Numbered from the stretch's first letter, positions 44,497 through 53,591 are shown. The stretch is 64,000 bases of DNA from Arthrobacter sp. ERGS1:01 (GCF_001281315.1 NZ_CP012479.1:1178001-1242000); one strand, 5' to 3'. Numbers and translations: made by a program. The notes: generated by a model not told the origin, from the letters alone.

Positions 44497-45689
44497 AAGT
44501 ACACATGCTCACGGCCCGCGCCCGGCTCACCGTCTTGTTCACCGTGCTATTTGCCATCGGCGGCTCGATTGTCATCGTGGCCACCTACCTGCTCGTCGCC
44601 CAAAACCTCAGCCTTGGAAGCATTCGCACCCCCGCCACCGACCCAACCTTCATCGAGGATTGTGCCCGGATGAATCCATCCACCGCTGAAACCGATCCCA
44701 CGCTGAAAGCAAAATGCGCGAGCACCCTGGCCAACGGCGTCTCCGCGGCCGCACGCGTCCAGCGCCAAGGCATCCTGGATAACCTCCTGCTCACTTCGAC
44801 ACTCGTCCTCCTGGCCGTAACCATCGTCATCACTTTTCTGGGCTGGTATCTGGCCGGGCGGATCCTGCAGCCAATCCACCAAATGACCGAGGCCGCCCGC
44901 GCCTCCAGTGCTGGCAATCTTCGCGTCCGCTTGGGTATGACGGGGCCACAGGACGAACTGAGGGAACTGGCCGACACGTTTGACGCGTTGCTCGACCGGC
45001 TTGAAGCGGCGTTTGCCCGCCAGCAACAATTCATCGCTAACGCCAGCCATGAACTCCGTACACCCCTGACGGTCATGCGGACCACCCTCGACGTCGTCCT
45101 TGCCAAGAAGGCGCCCACTACGGACGAATTGGCCGCGATGGGTAACGAGGTAAGGGTTGCCGTCGAGCAGGCTGACTCACTGATCGAGACCCTCCTGGCC
45201 CTGGCCCGCAATGAGAGCGGCACCCTGGTCCGCGAGCCACTGGACCTTTCCGGCATAGCCGATAAAGTCATAAGCACGGCAAGCTGGGGAAACCTCCGCC
45301 CTACGCGTTCGCTACAGCCAGCACCTGCCGCGGGAGATCCGGTACTGATCGAGCGGCTTGTCGCCAACCTCATCGACAACGCCATCCGCTACAACAAACC
45401 CGACGGCACCGTTCAGATTACGACACTCTCACAGGACAGAATGGCCGTCCTGCATGTCACCAACACCGGACCGCTTATCGGCTCCGACCAGCTGGATGAC
45501 CTCTTCAACCCGTTCACCCGCATCCACCAACGCGTCGGTAGTGGAGGCCACGGGCTGGGCCTGACGCTCGTAAAGTCCATTGCCACAACACATGGCGGCA
45601 ACGTCACGGCCGTCGCTTGCCCGGACGGCGGAATGGCAATCAGCGTCGAATTGCCGGCTCGTCAGCCCGCCATAGACGGCAGTCGGTGA
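44493..45689 (+). CDS. Membrane sensor histidine kinase (system 1)
   Basis: The protein has 398 residues. Two membrane helices (about 12-34 and 104-125) enclose an extracytoplasmic domain of about 70 residues with two Cys that could pair (FIEDCARM, LKAKCAST). A HAMP domain follows, then HisKA with FIANASHELRTPLTVMRTT and the ATPase domain with LIDNAIRYNKPD and GSGGHGLGLTLVKSI. The GTG start overlaps the regulator stop codon. The periplasmic Cys pair hints at a thiol or redox signal, which is inference only. Confidence 0.9.
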   Translation: MKVHMLTARARLTVLFTVLFAIGGSIVIVATYLLVAQNLSLGSIRTPATDPTFIEDCARMNPSTAETDPTLKAKCASTLANGVSAAARVQRQGILDNLLLTSTLVLLAVTIVITFLGWYLAGRILQPIHQMTEAARASSAGNLRVRLGMTGPQDELRELADTFDALLDRLEAAFARQQQFIANASHELRTPLTVMRTTLDVVLAKKAPTTDELAAMGNEVRVAVEQADSLIETLLALARNESGTLVREPLDLSGIADKVISTASWGNLRPTRSLQPAPAAGDPVLIERLVANLIDNAIRYNKPDGTVQITTLSQDRMAVLHVTNTGPLIGSDQLDDLFNPFTRIHQRVGSGGHGLGLTLVKSIATTHGGNVTAVACPDGGMAISVELPARQPAIDGSR

Positions 45690-46053
45690 AGCCGGGAACA
45701 GAATCGGAGCACCCGGGACTGTTTGGACAACAGTAATGCGGGTAGGAGGTGCGACGCACGGACCGTTGCACTTGAACCAGTTAAATCCCTGGTCCCTACG
45801 TGTCGGGCTGGACGGCACCACAGGGAGCGAGCAAATACGTTTGATCGCCTGGGGTGAGAACCGGGAAACCAGGAATGTTCTCTAATCCGGTTTTGTCTGT
45901 AGTAGACGAAGATGGTCGTGGGAGAGGTCCCGAACCGCGTGCTGGTTGGGCCCCGTCGAAGGCCACTCACTCCCTGGTCGATCCTTGGCAAAGCCGCCAT
46001 CCAAACAAGAACGGACACAAGTCGGCGCCCACGATGGGCACCATCCGGCGAGC
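45690..46053. other. 364-bp stretch with no supported gene
   Basis: This lies between the kinase and a decayed VOC gene. Open frames here have no start signal and poor codon usage. No repeat, hairpin or motif stood out. Confidence 0.4.
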
Positions 46054-46437
46054 TCAGTCCGGCGGGGAAGACGAGGTGACCAGCCAGAGATGGCCGTCCA
46101 CATCGGCAAAGGTGCCGGTATAACCCCATGGCTGAAGGGCGGCATCGGTGACGATGGTGGCCCCAGGCTGCCGGGCCTTCCGGAGCCGCTCATCCACGTC
46201 CGCTTCGCTCCCGGCCGTGATGCTGATGAAACTTTCACTTTGGTTGCTGTGGGCCACTTCGCGGTTTCCCACGACCCACCCAAAACCTCCGGTGGGGATG
46301 AGCATGAGCCGGTCGCCGTCGTTGAGCTCGAACTGCAGCGGCTCCGGGACGCCGTCCTCGGCGAGCTCTCCCATGGGGCGAAGTCCAAGTCCCGTCGTGT
46401 AGAACGTAAAGGCCCCACCTCAATCGGAGGGCGCTGA
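46054..46437 (-). pseudogene. VOC (glyoxalase/bleomycin-resistance) family protein with a broken 5' end
   Basis: The readable part (from the ATG at 46374, 106 residues) ends in a VOC half: MGELAEDGVPEPLQFEL, GDRLMLIPTGGFGWVVG, ITAGSEADVDERL and PWGYTGTFADVDGHLWLV. The preceding beta-strand continues in frame upstream (GGAFTFYTTGLGLRP) but hits a stop at about 46418, and the first strand of the fold is in another frame. An indel near 46420 is likely. Relatives are small metalloenzymes or binding proteins. As it stands the first strand with its metal ligand is missing. Confidence 0.6.
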
Positions 46438-46475
46438 CGTCGTATCCCACCAGGACGAATCTGAGGGACGCATCA

Positions 46476-47225
46476 TTACTTTGCGGGCGCCAGCCAGCGC
46501 CTCAGATCTCCAGCATCGATGAAAGTGCCGTTCTCAGTTTGTGCCAGAACGCTGCAATCGAATCTTTCAGCAGCCCACCGTGGCCCTTTCGAACCCATCG
46601 CGAAGACAGTCGTTGCGAGAACATCTGCGGTGGTCAGATCTGATGCGATCACCGAGACGCTTGAGAATCCGTGGGCGGTGCATCCCGTGCGCCCGTCAAT
46701 GATGTGCCCACCCCGCTCGTAGGTGGCGGAAGTTGCGACCGCCATATCGTCAAGAGCAAGCACCGCCATCATGTGTTTGGGGGACTGCGGAGATCGAATC
46801 CCCACATTCCATGCCTTGCCCGGTTCAAAGGTCCCGGCGGCGATCACGTCTCCTCCGGCATTGATGCAAAAATTTGCCAGTCCCTGTGCCCGTAGCCTGT
46901 CGGCCGCCCCTTGGGCAGCCCAGCCCTTGACGATGCCGTTGAGGTCCCACTGGCCCGAAGCGGTGTGTAGTGAAAACACTCCACCGGAAAGTGCTGCAAA
47001 TTGGGATGCGCGTTCATGCACCTCCATGAACAACTCGCCCATGGTCTCAAGGGTGAGCTCGAAGCGGTTAAGCCGGCTAAGTTCGCTGTTCGGAAGGTAG
47101 GGGCTGAAGATGTCATCGGCCTCGTGCAGGATTGCGAAGGCTTCAGCCGCTGCAACGTGGTGGTCCCCGGCATCACGGATGTCAATGGACATTGGAATGC
47201 CCATGACGGTATCCAAGAACCTCAT
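46476..47225 (-). CDS. apbE: FAD:protein FMN transferase (ApbE-like)
   Basis: It would attach FMN to a Thr of the partner flavoprotein. The protein has 249 residues. The start is MRFLDTVMGIPMSIDI, followed by DIFSPYLPNSELSRLN, GQWDLNGIVKGWAAQ, CINAGGDVIAAG and the Mg-binding end with ADVLATTVFAMGS. No lipoprotein signal is seen, which is common in Actinobacteria. Its ATG overlaps by one base the stop of the FMN-binding protein gene, its obvious substrate. It is the last gene of a three-gene redox operon. Confidence 0.9.
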   Translation of the reverse strand: MRFLDTVMGIPMSIDIRDAGDHHVAAAEAFAILHEADDIFSPYLPNSELSRLNRFELTLETMGELFMEVHERASQFAALSGGVFSLHTASGQWDLNGIVKGWAAQGAADRLRAQGLANFCINAGGDVIAAGTFEPGKAWNVGIRSPQSPKHMMAVLALDDMAVATSATYERGGHIIDGRTGCTAHGFSSVSVIASDLTTADVLATTVFAMGSKGPRWAAERFDCSVLAQTENGTFIDAGDLRRWLAPAK

Positions 47226-47749
47226 CAGGGTAACCTATCGATGGCCGACTGGACGGACTGCAGATAGCCGTCGGAGGTGTAGGTGCCGCCGCTGACGGTG
47301 TTTACGGCAACCGACTGGGATGAGAGGATCTCTTGCTCGAGGACGGGAGGCACCGTTTGGGCAACCCGCTGGTCGTAATTGTTGGAATTGGGAACCTGCA
47401 ATACGGTCACACCGGTAATCTTCTTTCCACTGAAGCTGACCGATACTTGCACGTCGCCATAGGGGGTGCTTTCCGTGGCGCCCGTGATCGTCGTGGCAGC
47501 CGCCACTGCGCTTGGGCTCGTCGTTGCTGGCGAGGCACTGGGCGACGGACTGGACTTAGTGGCTGGCGATGCGACATTGCCTTGTGTCGACGTCGTGCCC
47601 GAGGAACCTGGCGAAACCGGCGCGCTCGAGAGTGAGGTGGTGACGGCCGAATGTTCCGAGCCCATGTATAGGCGTAGCCCGAACGTTGCGCCGATGACGA
47701 CGAAGATCGCCAAAAAGAGAGCTGTACCCTTCCACTTTCCGTTCTTCAT
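47225..47749 (-). CDS. Membrane-anchored FMN-binding domain protein
   Basis: The protein has 174 residues. An N-terminal membrane anchor (about 8-28) is followed by a Ser/Thr/Pro-rich linker (about 35-85), then an FMN-binding domain of the NqrC/RnfG type. The attachment motif SGGTYTS (with GYLQSVQSAI after it) provides the Thr that ApbE would flavinylate. The domain would lie outside the membrane and relay electrons. The gene sits between the ferric-reductase-like flavoprotein and apbE on one strand, forming an extracytoplasmic electron-transfer operon. Confidence 0.88.
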   Translation of the reverse strand: MKNGKWKGTALFLAIFVVIGATFGLRLYMGSEHSAVTTSLSSAPVSPGSSGTTSTQGNVASPATKSSPSPSASPATTSPSAVAAATTITGATESTPYGDVQVSVSFSGKKITGVTVLQVPNSNNYDQRVAQTVPPVLEQEILSSQSVAVNTVSGGTYTSDGYLQSVQSAIDRLP

Positions 47750-47761
47750 CCTTACCCTTGC

Positions 47762-49120
47762 CTATCCCATGCTCAATATTTCGCGGTGAATCAGTCGCTT
47801 GGAAATGCGAAGTTCTGACAGTGAGTTCTCAACGGTCAGTCCCATCCCCTCAGGGCCGCAGATGTAAACCTCGCGTTCTGAGATGTCTTTGACCAGCCAC
47901 TTAAGGCCCCGTGGGTCCAAGGGATCGTGTCCCAGTTCAGCTCGGCTCCCAACGACGGTGTGCAAAACCAAGGGATGAATGGCTCGCAGTTCCGCCTCAA
48001 GGGCGAGCCGGTCATGGCTGGTACTTCTGTACACCATCACCACATTGCGTCCTTCGTTGACAAGGCTCTCGGCGAGGGCACGAATTGGGCCGATTCCGGC
48101 ACCACCGGCGATCAGCAGCACTTTGTGCAAGTGGCTTGTCTCGGGGGTGAAATGGCCGAAAGGTCCTTCGGCGAAGACCACGGTTCCGGGCTTAAGGTGA
48201 GGCACGCGGGAACTGTGGTCGCCGAGCGCGCCAACGGTGATTCTCATCAGGCCGGCTGAAGGCAATCGTGAAAGGGAGAATGGGTGGGCGGTCAGCATAT
48301 GGCCAACGGTGACGAATCGAAAAATCATGAATTGGCCCGCACGTACGCCGAGCTCGTCCAGATGTGGGCCTGCCAGCCAGATGCTGGTGATTCCGTTGCC
48401 CTCATTCACAACGTGGTGGACCATCATGTGGTGTCGCCACGCAGCTGCTGCAGGGAGAATGAACCGCCAGGTGAGGATGGCGGAGGCAGTGGCGAAATAG
48501 AGAATGATCCAGAGTGCACGATTGGCGGGGTCGTTGACGAAGTGGACCCCTGCGCTCAGCTCGTGGAAGAACGTCAGGAAGATCGCACCATAGGCCGTGA
48601 CGTGGAGCCAGTACCAGGCTTCGTAGGAAATCCTTCCGCGGGGGATCCTGGCGCTGCTGATGCCGACGACGAAGAACAGCAAGGTACCAATTAGTGCGGT
48701 GAGCATGTCTGGGTAGGAGGTGAAGACCAGCCATGTTGCCCCCCACGGAGTGCCGGAGGTGAGTAGTTGCACCCCGAGGATCATGAGCAGCACATGGCTG
48801 ATGATGAGGAAAAGGACGGTGCTGCCCAGCGTCCTGTGCCAGCTGACCAAACGGTCCATTCCAACGGCATGCTCGAACCAGGGAATGCGGGCGATCAACA
48901 AAACCTGCGCGCAAACCAGAAACGCACCTACCATTCCGCTGAGCTCACCCAGGGAGGTTGCCGTGGACGCCGGGCTCAAGGTCAGCAGGGACGGGGCGGC
49001 AAACCACCATGCGCCAAGGACACCAACCACGCCTGCGGCTATCAGTATGCGAAGAAGCAGCCCGGACCTGCCGAGAGCGCGCTTTCGCAGCACAGGAGTG
49101 CGTGCAGTCATTGGTGCCAT
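47762..49120 (-). CDS. Ferric-reductase-like transmembrane flavoprotein
   Basis: The protein has about 452 residues. Six membrane helices with haem-ligand His residues (LVSWHRTLG, LIISHVLLM, YWLHVTAYG, FLTFFHELSAG) form a ferric-reductase/NOX-like domain. The cytoplasmic half is a ferredoxin reductase: AHPFSLSRLPS for FAD, IAGGAGIGPIRALAE for NAD(P)H and YICGPEGMGLTVE. It would carry electrons from NAD(P)H across the membrane to the FMN protein encoded downstream. Start options are 49138, 49120 and 49111; none has a Shine-Dalgarno. The real acceptor outside the cell is unknown. Confidence 0.85.
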   Translation of the reverse strand: MAPMTARTPVLRKRALGRSGLLLRILIAAGVVGVLGAWWFAAPSLLTLSPASTATSLGELSGMVGAFLVCAQVLLIARIPWFEHAVGMDRLVSWHRTLGSTVLFLIISHVLLMILGVQLLTSGTPWGATWLVFTSYPDMLTALIGTLLFFVVGISSARIPRGRISYEAWYWLHVTAYGAIFLTFFHELSAGVHFVNDPANRALWIILYFATASAILTWRFILPAAAAWRHHMMVHHVVNEGNGITSIWLAGPHLDELGVRAGQFMIFRFVTVGHMLTAHPFSLSRLPSAGLMRITVGALGDHSSRVPHLKPGTVVFAEGPFGHFTPETSHLHKVLLIAGGAGIGPIRALAESLVNEGRNVVMVYRSTSHDRLALEAELRAIHPLVLHTVVGSRAELGHDPLDPRGLKWLVKDISEREVYICGPEGMGLTVENSLSELRISKRLIHREILSMG

Positions 49121-49550
49121 ATCACAGAGATTACGCACCCAATCTTAGAGGAATCTTAGTCAGCATCCCCCAACCAGGTGTCGGAACAGACTACTCACCC
49201 ACCATTTCTTCCGAGAGTTATCAACCACCCGGTGGGGTCAATCCAACGACCCTTGAGGAGGCAAGGAGGACACAAACCATGCCAGGGATTCCGCCACAAC
49301 CCTGGAAACTGTCGGCTTGGCGTAGTCAAAGAACCGAAAGTGGTCATAGCGCGCCGTCGCCGGGACCCTATGCGTGCTTTGCGCATCTGGTAATCTGCCA
49401 ATTTCCTGGGCAATGGATGGTGGCGTTCACGAGGTCGATCATGCGAGAGCTGGATGTGTTCCTTGCTGTAAGGCTGCGAGGCCTGTCTTGGTGATTGCTT
49501 GGGCGCCCTCCCCAACTGCGCGATAGTTGACGACGCCTATACTTCACTTC
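49121..49550. other. 430-bp intergenic region between the redox operon and two-component system 2
   Basis: It must hold the divergent promoters for the ferric-reductase operon and the regulator at 49551. Open frames in both strands lack ribosome sites. No clear DevR-like box was seen here. Confidence 0.4.
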
Positions 49551-50219
49551 ATGGCTGTTGAACCGAGTGTGCTGGTCGTGGAGGATGATGCCGCACTGGC
49601 CTCGATGCTGGCCGAGTTGTTAGTTGGTGAAGGCTACGACGTCGTGGTGGCAAGTGACGGGCAGCGGGCACTTCATGAGGGACTGAGCGGGCATTTTGAC
49701 GTGATGGTGATGGACCGGGGGCTGCCGGCCATTGAGGGTTTGGACGTCCTGGAGCGCTTGCGCCGCAAGGGAATCACTACGCCTGCACTTATTCTCTCGG
49801 CGCTGAGCAATCCTGCGGACCGTGTGGAAGGACTGGACCGGGGCGCGGAGGACTATTTGGGCAAGCCCTTTGACATTGATGAACTGCTGGCCCGGATCCG
49901 CTCCCTCCTGCGCCGGCACGTCGATACCTCCACCAAGGTGCGGGTTCCCGGAGGGACCCTCGATGTCGGCTCGCGAACGGTGATGCTCGACGTCGAAGGC
50001 CGGGTGGTCCTGTCCGAGCGGGAATGTGAATTCCTGGAACACCTCGCGCGCCGCCCACAGCAGGTGTTTACCAGGACCGGCCTGCTTGAGTCGGTCTTTG
50101 CCGATGCCGACGACGGCGGCGTGGTGGACACCTACGTGCACTACCTGCGCAAGAAGTTGGGCCGGTCGTGCGTCTTGACGGTGCGGGGACTGGGATACGT
50201 CCTGGGGCCGCTGGGATGA
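49551..50219 (+). CDS. OmpR/PhoB-family response regulator (system 2)
   Basis: The protein has 222 residues from the ATG at 49551. The receiver starts SVLVVEDDAALASML, with phospho-acceptor in VMVMDRGLPAIEG, Ser in ILSALSN and Lys in LGKPF. The C-terminal winged helix ends VVDTYVHYLRKKLG, LTVRGLGYVLG. The stop codon overlaps the kinase ATG (ATGA). Placed next to the FMN-transfer operon it is its likely regulator. Confidence 0.9.
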   Translation: MAVEPSVLVVEDDAALASMLAELLVGEGYDVVVASDGQRALHEGLSGHFDVMVMDRGLPAIEGLDVLERLRRKGITTPALILSALSNPADRVEGLDRGAEDYLGKPFDIDELLARIRSLLRRHVDTSTKVRVPGGTLDVGSRTVMLDVEGRVVLSERECEFLEHLARRPQQVFTRTGLLESVFADADDGGVVDTYVHYLRKKLGRSCVLTVRGLGYVLGPLG

Positions 50220-51454
50220 ACACGAGGGACGCGGCAGAACTCCGACGCGCTGTGGTCCGATTGTCACTGCAATTTACTGCGCTGATAGTGGTTTTGTTGG
50301 CTTTGATGGGCGCGTTGCTCTACTCGATCGTCGCCGCCAGCTCGGCAGAGGCCATGAACAAATCATTGACCAACGCGACACAAGTAGATTCGCCGCGTGA
50401 TGCACCCGCGGGCGTCTATGTGGCCATCTCCGATGACGGACGCCTGAGCGCCTCGCCGGTGATGCCGCCCGGGCTTCCAGACACGGACACGATGAACCGC
50501 GTGGCAGCCTCACACTCGGATGAACAGGGAGACTTTTCCGTCGCCGGGCGAACGTACCAGGTGCTGACGATCTTTCGCGGAGACAGCGTAGTCCAGGCCG
50601 CGGTAGACACCCACGAGGGCCGCGAAGCGCTGAAAAGGCTCGTGTGGGCCATGGTCGTTGCCGTCGCGACGGCGGCCTTGCTGGCGGCAGCATCCTCGGT
50701 GTGGATGGCCAGGCGGGCCATGCGTCCCCTGGTGGAGAGCTTGGCGTTACAGCGACGATTTGTGGCCGATGCCAGCCACGAGCTTCGGACGCCGCTCACC
50801 TTGCTCAGCACCAGGGCTCAACTGCTGCGCCGAAAACTGGCCGGAACCGGGCTCCCGCCGGAAGGGGTGTCCACCGAGGTGGCCCGAATTGTCGAGGACT
50901 CAAAAATGCTCACGGGAATCTTGGATGACTTGCTGATTTCAGCCGACCCCCGGGGCGCCGTGGACCACACGGCCGTCGATCTGGTGGGCGTTGCCAACAG
51001 TGCGGTGGACTTGGCAAGCCCGCAGGCCCTGAAGCAGGCCATCAGGCTGGACTCCGTCGGAGCCGGGGGCCCGGTCAAGGTACTGGGTTCCCCCGTGGCG
51101 CTCCTGCGTGTCTTCACCTCCCTGATTTCCAACGCCCTGGATCACGCCGAGACAGCAGTCAGCGTCGAAGTCGGCGTTCGCGGCATGGAGGCGCGCATTG
51201 TCGTTACCGACGACGGGCCTGGCTTTGCCCCTGGAACTGAGAGCCGGGTCTTTGAGAGGTTCTCCTCGGCGCGCCCTGGAGCCGGCGGCTCCGGCGGCAC
51301 CCGCCACTATGGGCTGGGGCTGGCCCTTGTGGCGGAGATCGTGGCATTGCACAACGGCAAAATCATGGTCGAACCGATCGCGCCCGGCGCGGGTGCCGCC
51401 GTCGTGGTCGTCCTGCCGGTGCTGCGGAAGCGAATAGCTGATGTTAATCCCTGA
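50216..51454 (+). CDS. Membrane sensor histidine kinase (system 2)
   Basis: The protein has 412 residues. Helices (about 19-41 and 140-160) flank a sensor loop of about 95 residues. HisKA shows FVADASHELRTPLTLLSTR; the ATPase domain shows LISNALDHAETAVSV, DDGPGFAPGTES and HYGLGLALVAEIV. The HAMP linker is short. The ATG at 50216 overlaps the regulator stop codon. The signal is unknown. Confidence 0.9.
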   Translation: MNTRDAAELRRAVVRLSLQFTALIVVLLALMGALLYSIVAASSAEAMNKSLTNATQVDSPRDAPAGVYVAISDDGRLSASPVMPPGLPDTDTMNRVAASHSDEQGDFSVAGRTYQVLTIFRGDSVVQAAVDTHEGREALKRLVWAMVVAVATAALLAAASSVWMARRAMRPLVESLALQRRFVADASHELRTPLTLLSTRAQLLRRKLAGTGLPPEGVSTEVARIVEDSKMLTGILDDLLISADPRGAVDHTAVDLVGVANSAVDLASPQALKQAIRLDSVGAGGPVKVLGSPVALLRVFTSLISNALDHAETAVSVEVGVRGMEARIVVTDDGPGFAPGTESRVFERFSSARPGAGGSGGTRHYGLGLALVAEIVALHNGKIMVEPIAPGAGAAVVVVLPVLRKRIADVNP

Positions 51455-51526
51455 CTAAGGAAGGGCAAAGAATCCGTGGGGATGATGGGGGGGAGTACCT
51501 CACCAGCACACGGAAAGGAGCGGGTC

Positions 51527-51637
51527 ATGGCCACAAGACGCAGCGGCAGGAAGGTCGCGGTGGGCATTACCCCCAACAATTACTGCTTGTGCGGTGAGTT
51601 GGGCGATGTGACCCGGGATGGTTCTGCCCATGAGTGA
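51527..51637 (+). CDS. Possible 36-residue small protein
   Basis: The frame ATG to TGA has a strong Shine-Dalgarno, GGAAAGGAG, six bases before the ATG, unusually good for this window. The protein begins MATRRSGRKVAVGITPNN and contains a CxC pair (YCLCGE). No family was recognised. It lies 73 bp after kinase 2. A second short frame (51653-51748, FYVVDHVAYLEQIH) follows; together they may be a decayed or programmed-frameshift gene of about 70 residues. Confidence 0.35.
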   Translation: MATRRSGRKVAVGITPNNYCLCGELGDVTRDGSAHE

Positions 51638-51884
51638 TGGCAGCACACACCAATGCTCAAAGGTGATGGGCGCATTTGGTTCTACGTTGTAGACCACGTG
51701 GCCTACCTGGAACAGATTCATACGGATCATCCCAATGAGAACAAATAGCCGTGCCGGCAGGAGACGATCCCTTATCTGTCTGTCAACGCCGTTAGGTGGC
51801 CGGTAAATCGAGCTTTTGCGGGATTTGAGCCCGGATCCTGTCTTAGCTAGGGCCTGTTGACAGTGTCAACACATTTCCGTTCAG

Positions 51885-51986
51885 ACTGATTCGGATTGCG
51901 CCGTACTGGGCTGTACTTCCGGAGCAGTCTGCTATTTCCCTTTGATTGCAAGGGCTGAAAGCTGGTTCGAATCCCACCTTGGGCAC
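51885..51986 (+). repeat. Element right end with att core (copy 3 of 5)
   Basis: About 80 bp resembling the 15590 and 55930 flanks (GCGCCGTACTGGGC, then TTGCAAGGGCTGA) end in the 21-bp tRNA-Leu core at 51966-51986. It is followed by the same hairpin, spacer and integrase remnant as after tRNA-Leu, so it is the joint between segments B and C. Confidence 0.8.
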
Positions 51987-52239
51987 GCTTGTTCGAAGAA
52001 TGACCTCCTGGAAACAGGGGGTCATTCTTGTTTTCCGGCCCCGTTGGTCGAGCTTGCCGAGACCCGGCATTTACCCCTGCTGGTTACCCGATGCTGATCT
52101 AGCGGTTTCCAGTGGCGGCCCTCTCCGTTGTCGTTGGTGAATAGTTTCCCTGACACCTATTCATGGCTCGCGCGGGTCTATTCGAGGTGACTAGCTTTGA
52201 TCGTGGTTTCCGGGCACATGCCTATCGGCTTTCCGCCAC
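51987..52239. repeat. Second copy of the element left end
   Basis: It matches 1348-1600 almost base for base: the GAATGACC/GGTCATTC hairpin, the GGTCGAGCTTG...GAGACCCGG segment and the stretch CTATTCATGGCTCGCG. It carries the non-coding lead-in to integrase remnant C. The two copies have diverged by scattered substitutions, which shows they are old. Confidence 0.8.
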
Positions 52240-52868
52240 ATGCACTTGCCGGTAGGGGAGAAGGCCGGGGACTACGCCCAGTTCCTCACTCCGGCGGAGT
52301 TCGCACTGCTGCTGGACCAACTGCCGGAGCAGTTCAAGGTGTTCGTGCAGTTCTTGGTCATGACCGGCACCCGTTTCGGTGAAGCCACCGCCGTGACCAT
52401 CGACGACCTCGAACTGCAATCCCACCCAGCAACGGTACGGATTAGCGTGGCCTGGAAACGAGACGGCAACAATACCTACTATGTGGGGCCGACCAAGACC
52501 GGCGCCGGCAAAGGTACAGTGTCCCTGCCGCCGTCCTTGGTGGAACAAGTCGCCCCGGTCACAGCCGGGAGGCGGGTAAGCGAATTGTGCACAGCACCTT
52601 CTGGCAGAAAACCTGGGTTCCCGCCATTGCCGCCGCCAACGACGCGGGCCTGGCCAAGACCCCGAGGATCCACGATCTGCGCCATACGCACGTGTCCTGG
52701 CCAATTCACGAAGGCGTCCCCCTGTTCACCATTTCGCGCCGGCTCGGCCACACCTCCACGAGCACGACAGAGCAAGTCTATGGACACCTCATGCCCCAAG
52801 CCCTCCAAGAGGCCGCCGACGCCATGGAGTGTCCCGAACGACGCCTGCGCGAACAACGAGACGCCTGA
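52240..52868 (+). pseudogene. Tyrosine recombinase (integrase), deletion-broken remnant C
   Basis: This is a close homologue of remnant A. The first frame has FLTPAEFALLLDQLPEQFKV, the active Arg in TGTRFGEATA and the strand Lys in VGPTKTGAG. It goes out of frame after SPVTAGR-like sequence (about 52575), where about 31 bp present in the other copy are missing. A second frame from 52587 completes box II (IHDLRHTHV), LGHTSTSTTE and the Tyr in VYGHLMPQ. The whole N-terminal domain is missing. All core catalytic residues survive across the two frames, but no active enzyme can be made. Confidence 0.85.
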
Positions 52869-52950
52869 GAAGACCCGCAATCCCTGACCTGACACCTGGT
52901 CGAGTTCTTCCTCGCCGGCAGGGAGGCTGCATCAGGTCAGGGGCAGTTCT

Positions 52951-53411
52951 ATGCTCGACAAATTGGGTCGTTACCTGTCGGCGGCACCAATAGAACGGCG
53001 GGATGATTCCCGGGACTGTTCAATGATGAGCACTTTCCCGGATATGTGGAAAAGTTCCGGGGCGACTACACGCCCCGGGCCCGGACCGGGTCCGAGGCAG
53101 AATTCCTGGCCATCGGCGGCGGGGCCGGGGCCTGGTTGAAGGAAGTCGCCGTGGTCGGCACGTCCCGGATGAACGTGAAAATAGCCGAGGCCGTGTCCTT
53201 GGCGAAGATCGGCGGCGTCATTGATGTTGACCGGGCCCTGGGCACCGCCGCGATCCTTGGCCGCTTCGCCCACGGAGACCTCGCCTCAATCCTGCAAGCC
53301 GGCCGGGCCAACACCCTCACCCGAGCCGCGAACGAAGGCACGTCCCTGACCCCAGGCACCAGTGCCTGGGCCGCCAACACCACCGCCAACACCACCGCCA
53401 ACGGAGGATAG
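52951..53411 (+). pseudogene. IS21-family transposase IstA, C-terminal relic
   Basis: The frame contains the end of an IstA: EFLAIGGGAGAWLKE, VGTSRMNVKIAEAVSLAKIG, DRALGTAAILGRFAHGDLAS and a final LTPGTSAWA. Upstream DDE residues are lost. The call rests on remembered IstA C-termini and the following IstB-like start. The tail is a Thr-Ala-Asn repeat. Confidence 0.6.
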
Positions 53412-53417
53412 TCACGA

Positions 53418-53550
53418 CCCCTATCAACATCACCGCAGCACCCCTGCCCGCCGAGATGGAGGCGATGATGCGGTCGTTGAGGATGCCCCACGCCCGTACC
53501 TGGCACCGGAACTTATCGCCATCCTTGATCCGCGCGCACTATTTCACTCG
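53418..53550 (+). pseudogene. IS21 IstB N-terminal fragment
   Basis: After the istA relic a frame reads PINITAAPLPAEMEAMMRSL, then RMPH, which is how IstB helper ATPases begin. It slips frame near 53490 to APELIAILDP, again IstB-like, and stops. There is no Walker motif left. The short length limits confidence. Confidence 0.5.
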
Positions 53551-53591
53551 GAATGGGGGGAAGGGGCAATGTGGGGGGAGGTCGAAAATAT

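Noticed and set aside
45662..46129. 155-residue frame on the minus strand
   Set aside because: It overlaps the end of a real kinase gene, is Arg-rich in composition and has no ribosome site.
49195..49515. 106-residue frame in the intergenic region
   Set aside because: The composition is typical of random high-GC sequence, it has no start signal, and it crosses the expected promoter region.
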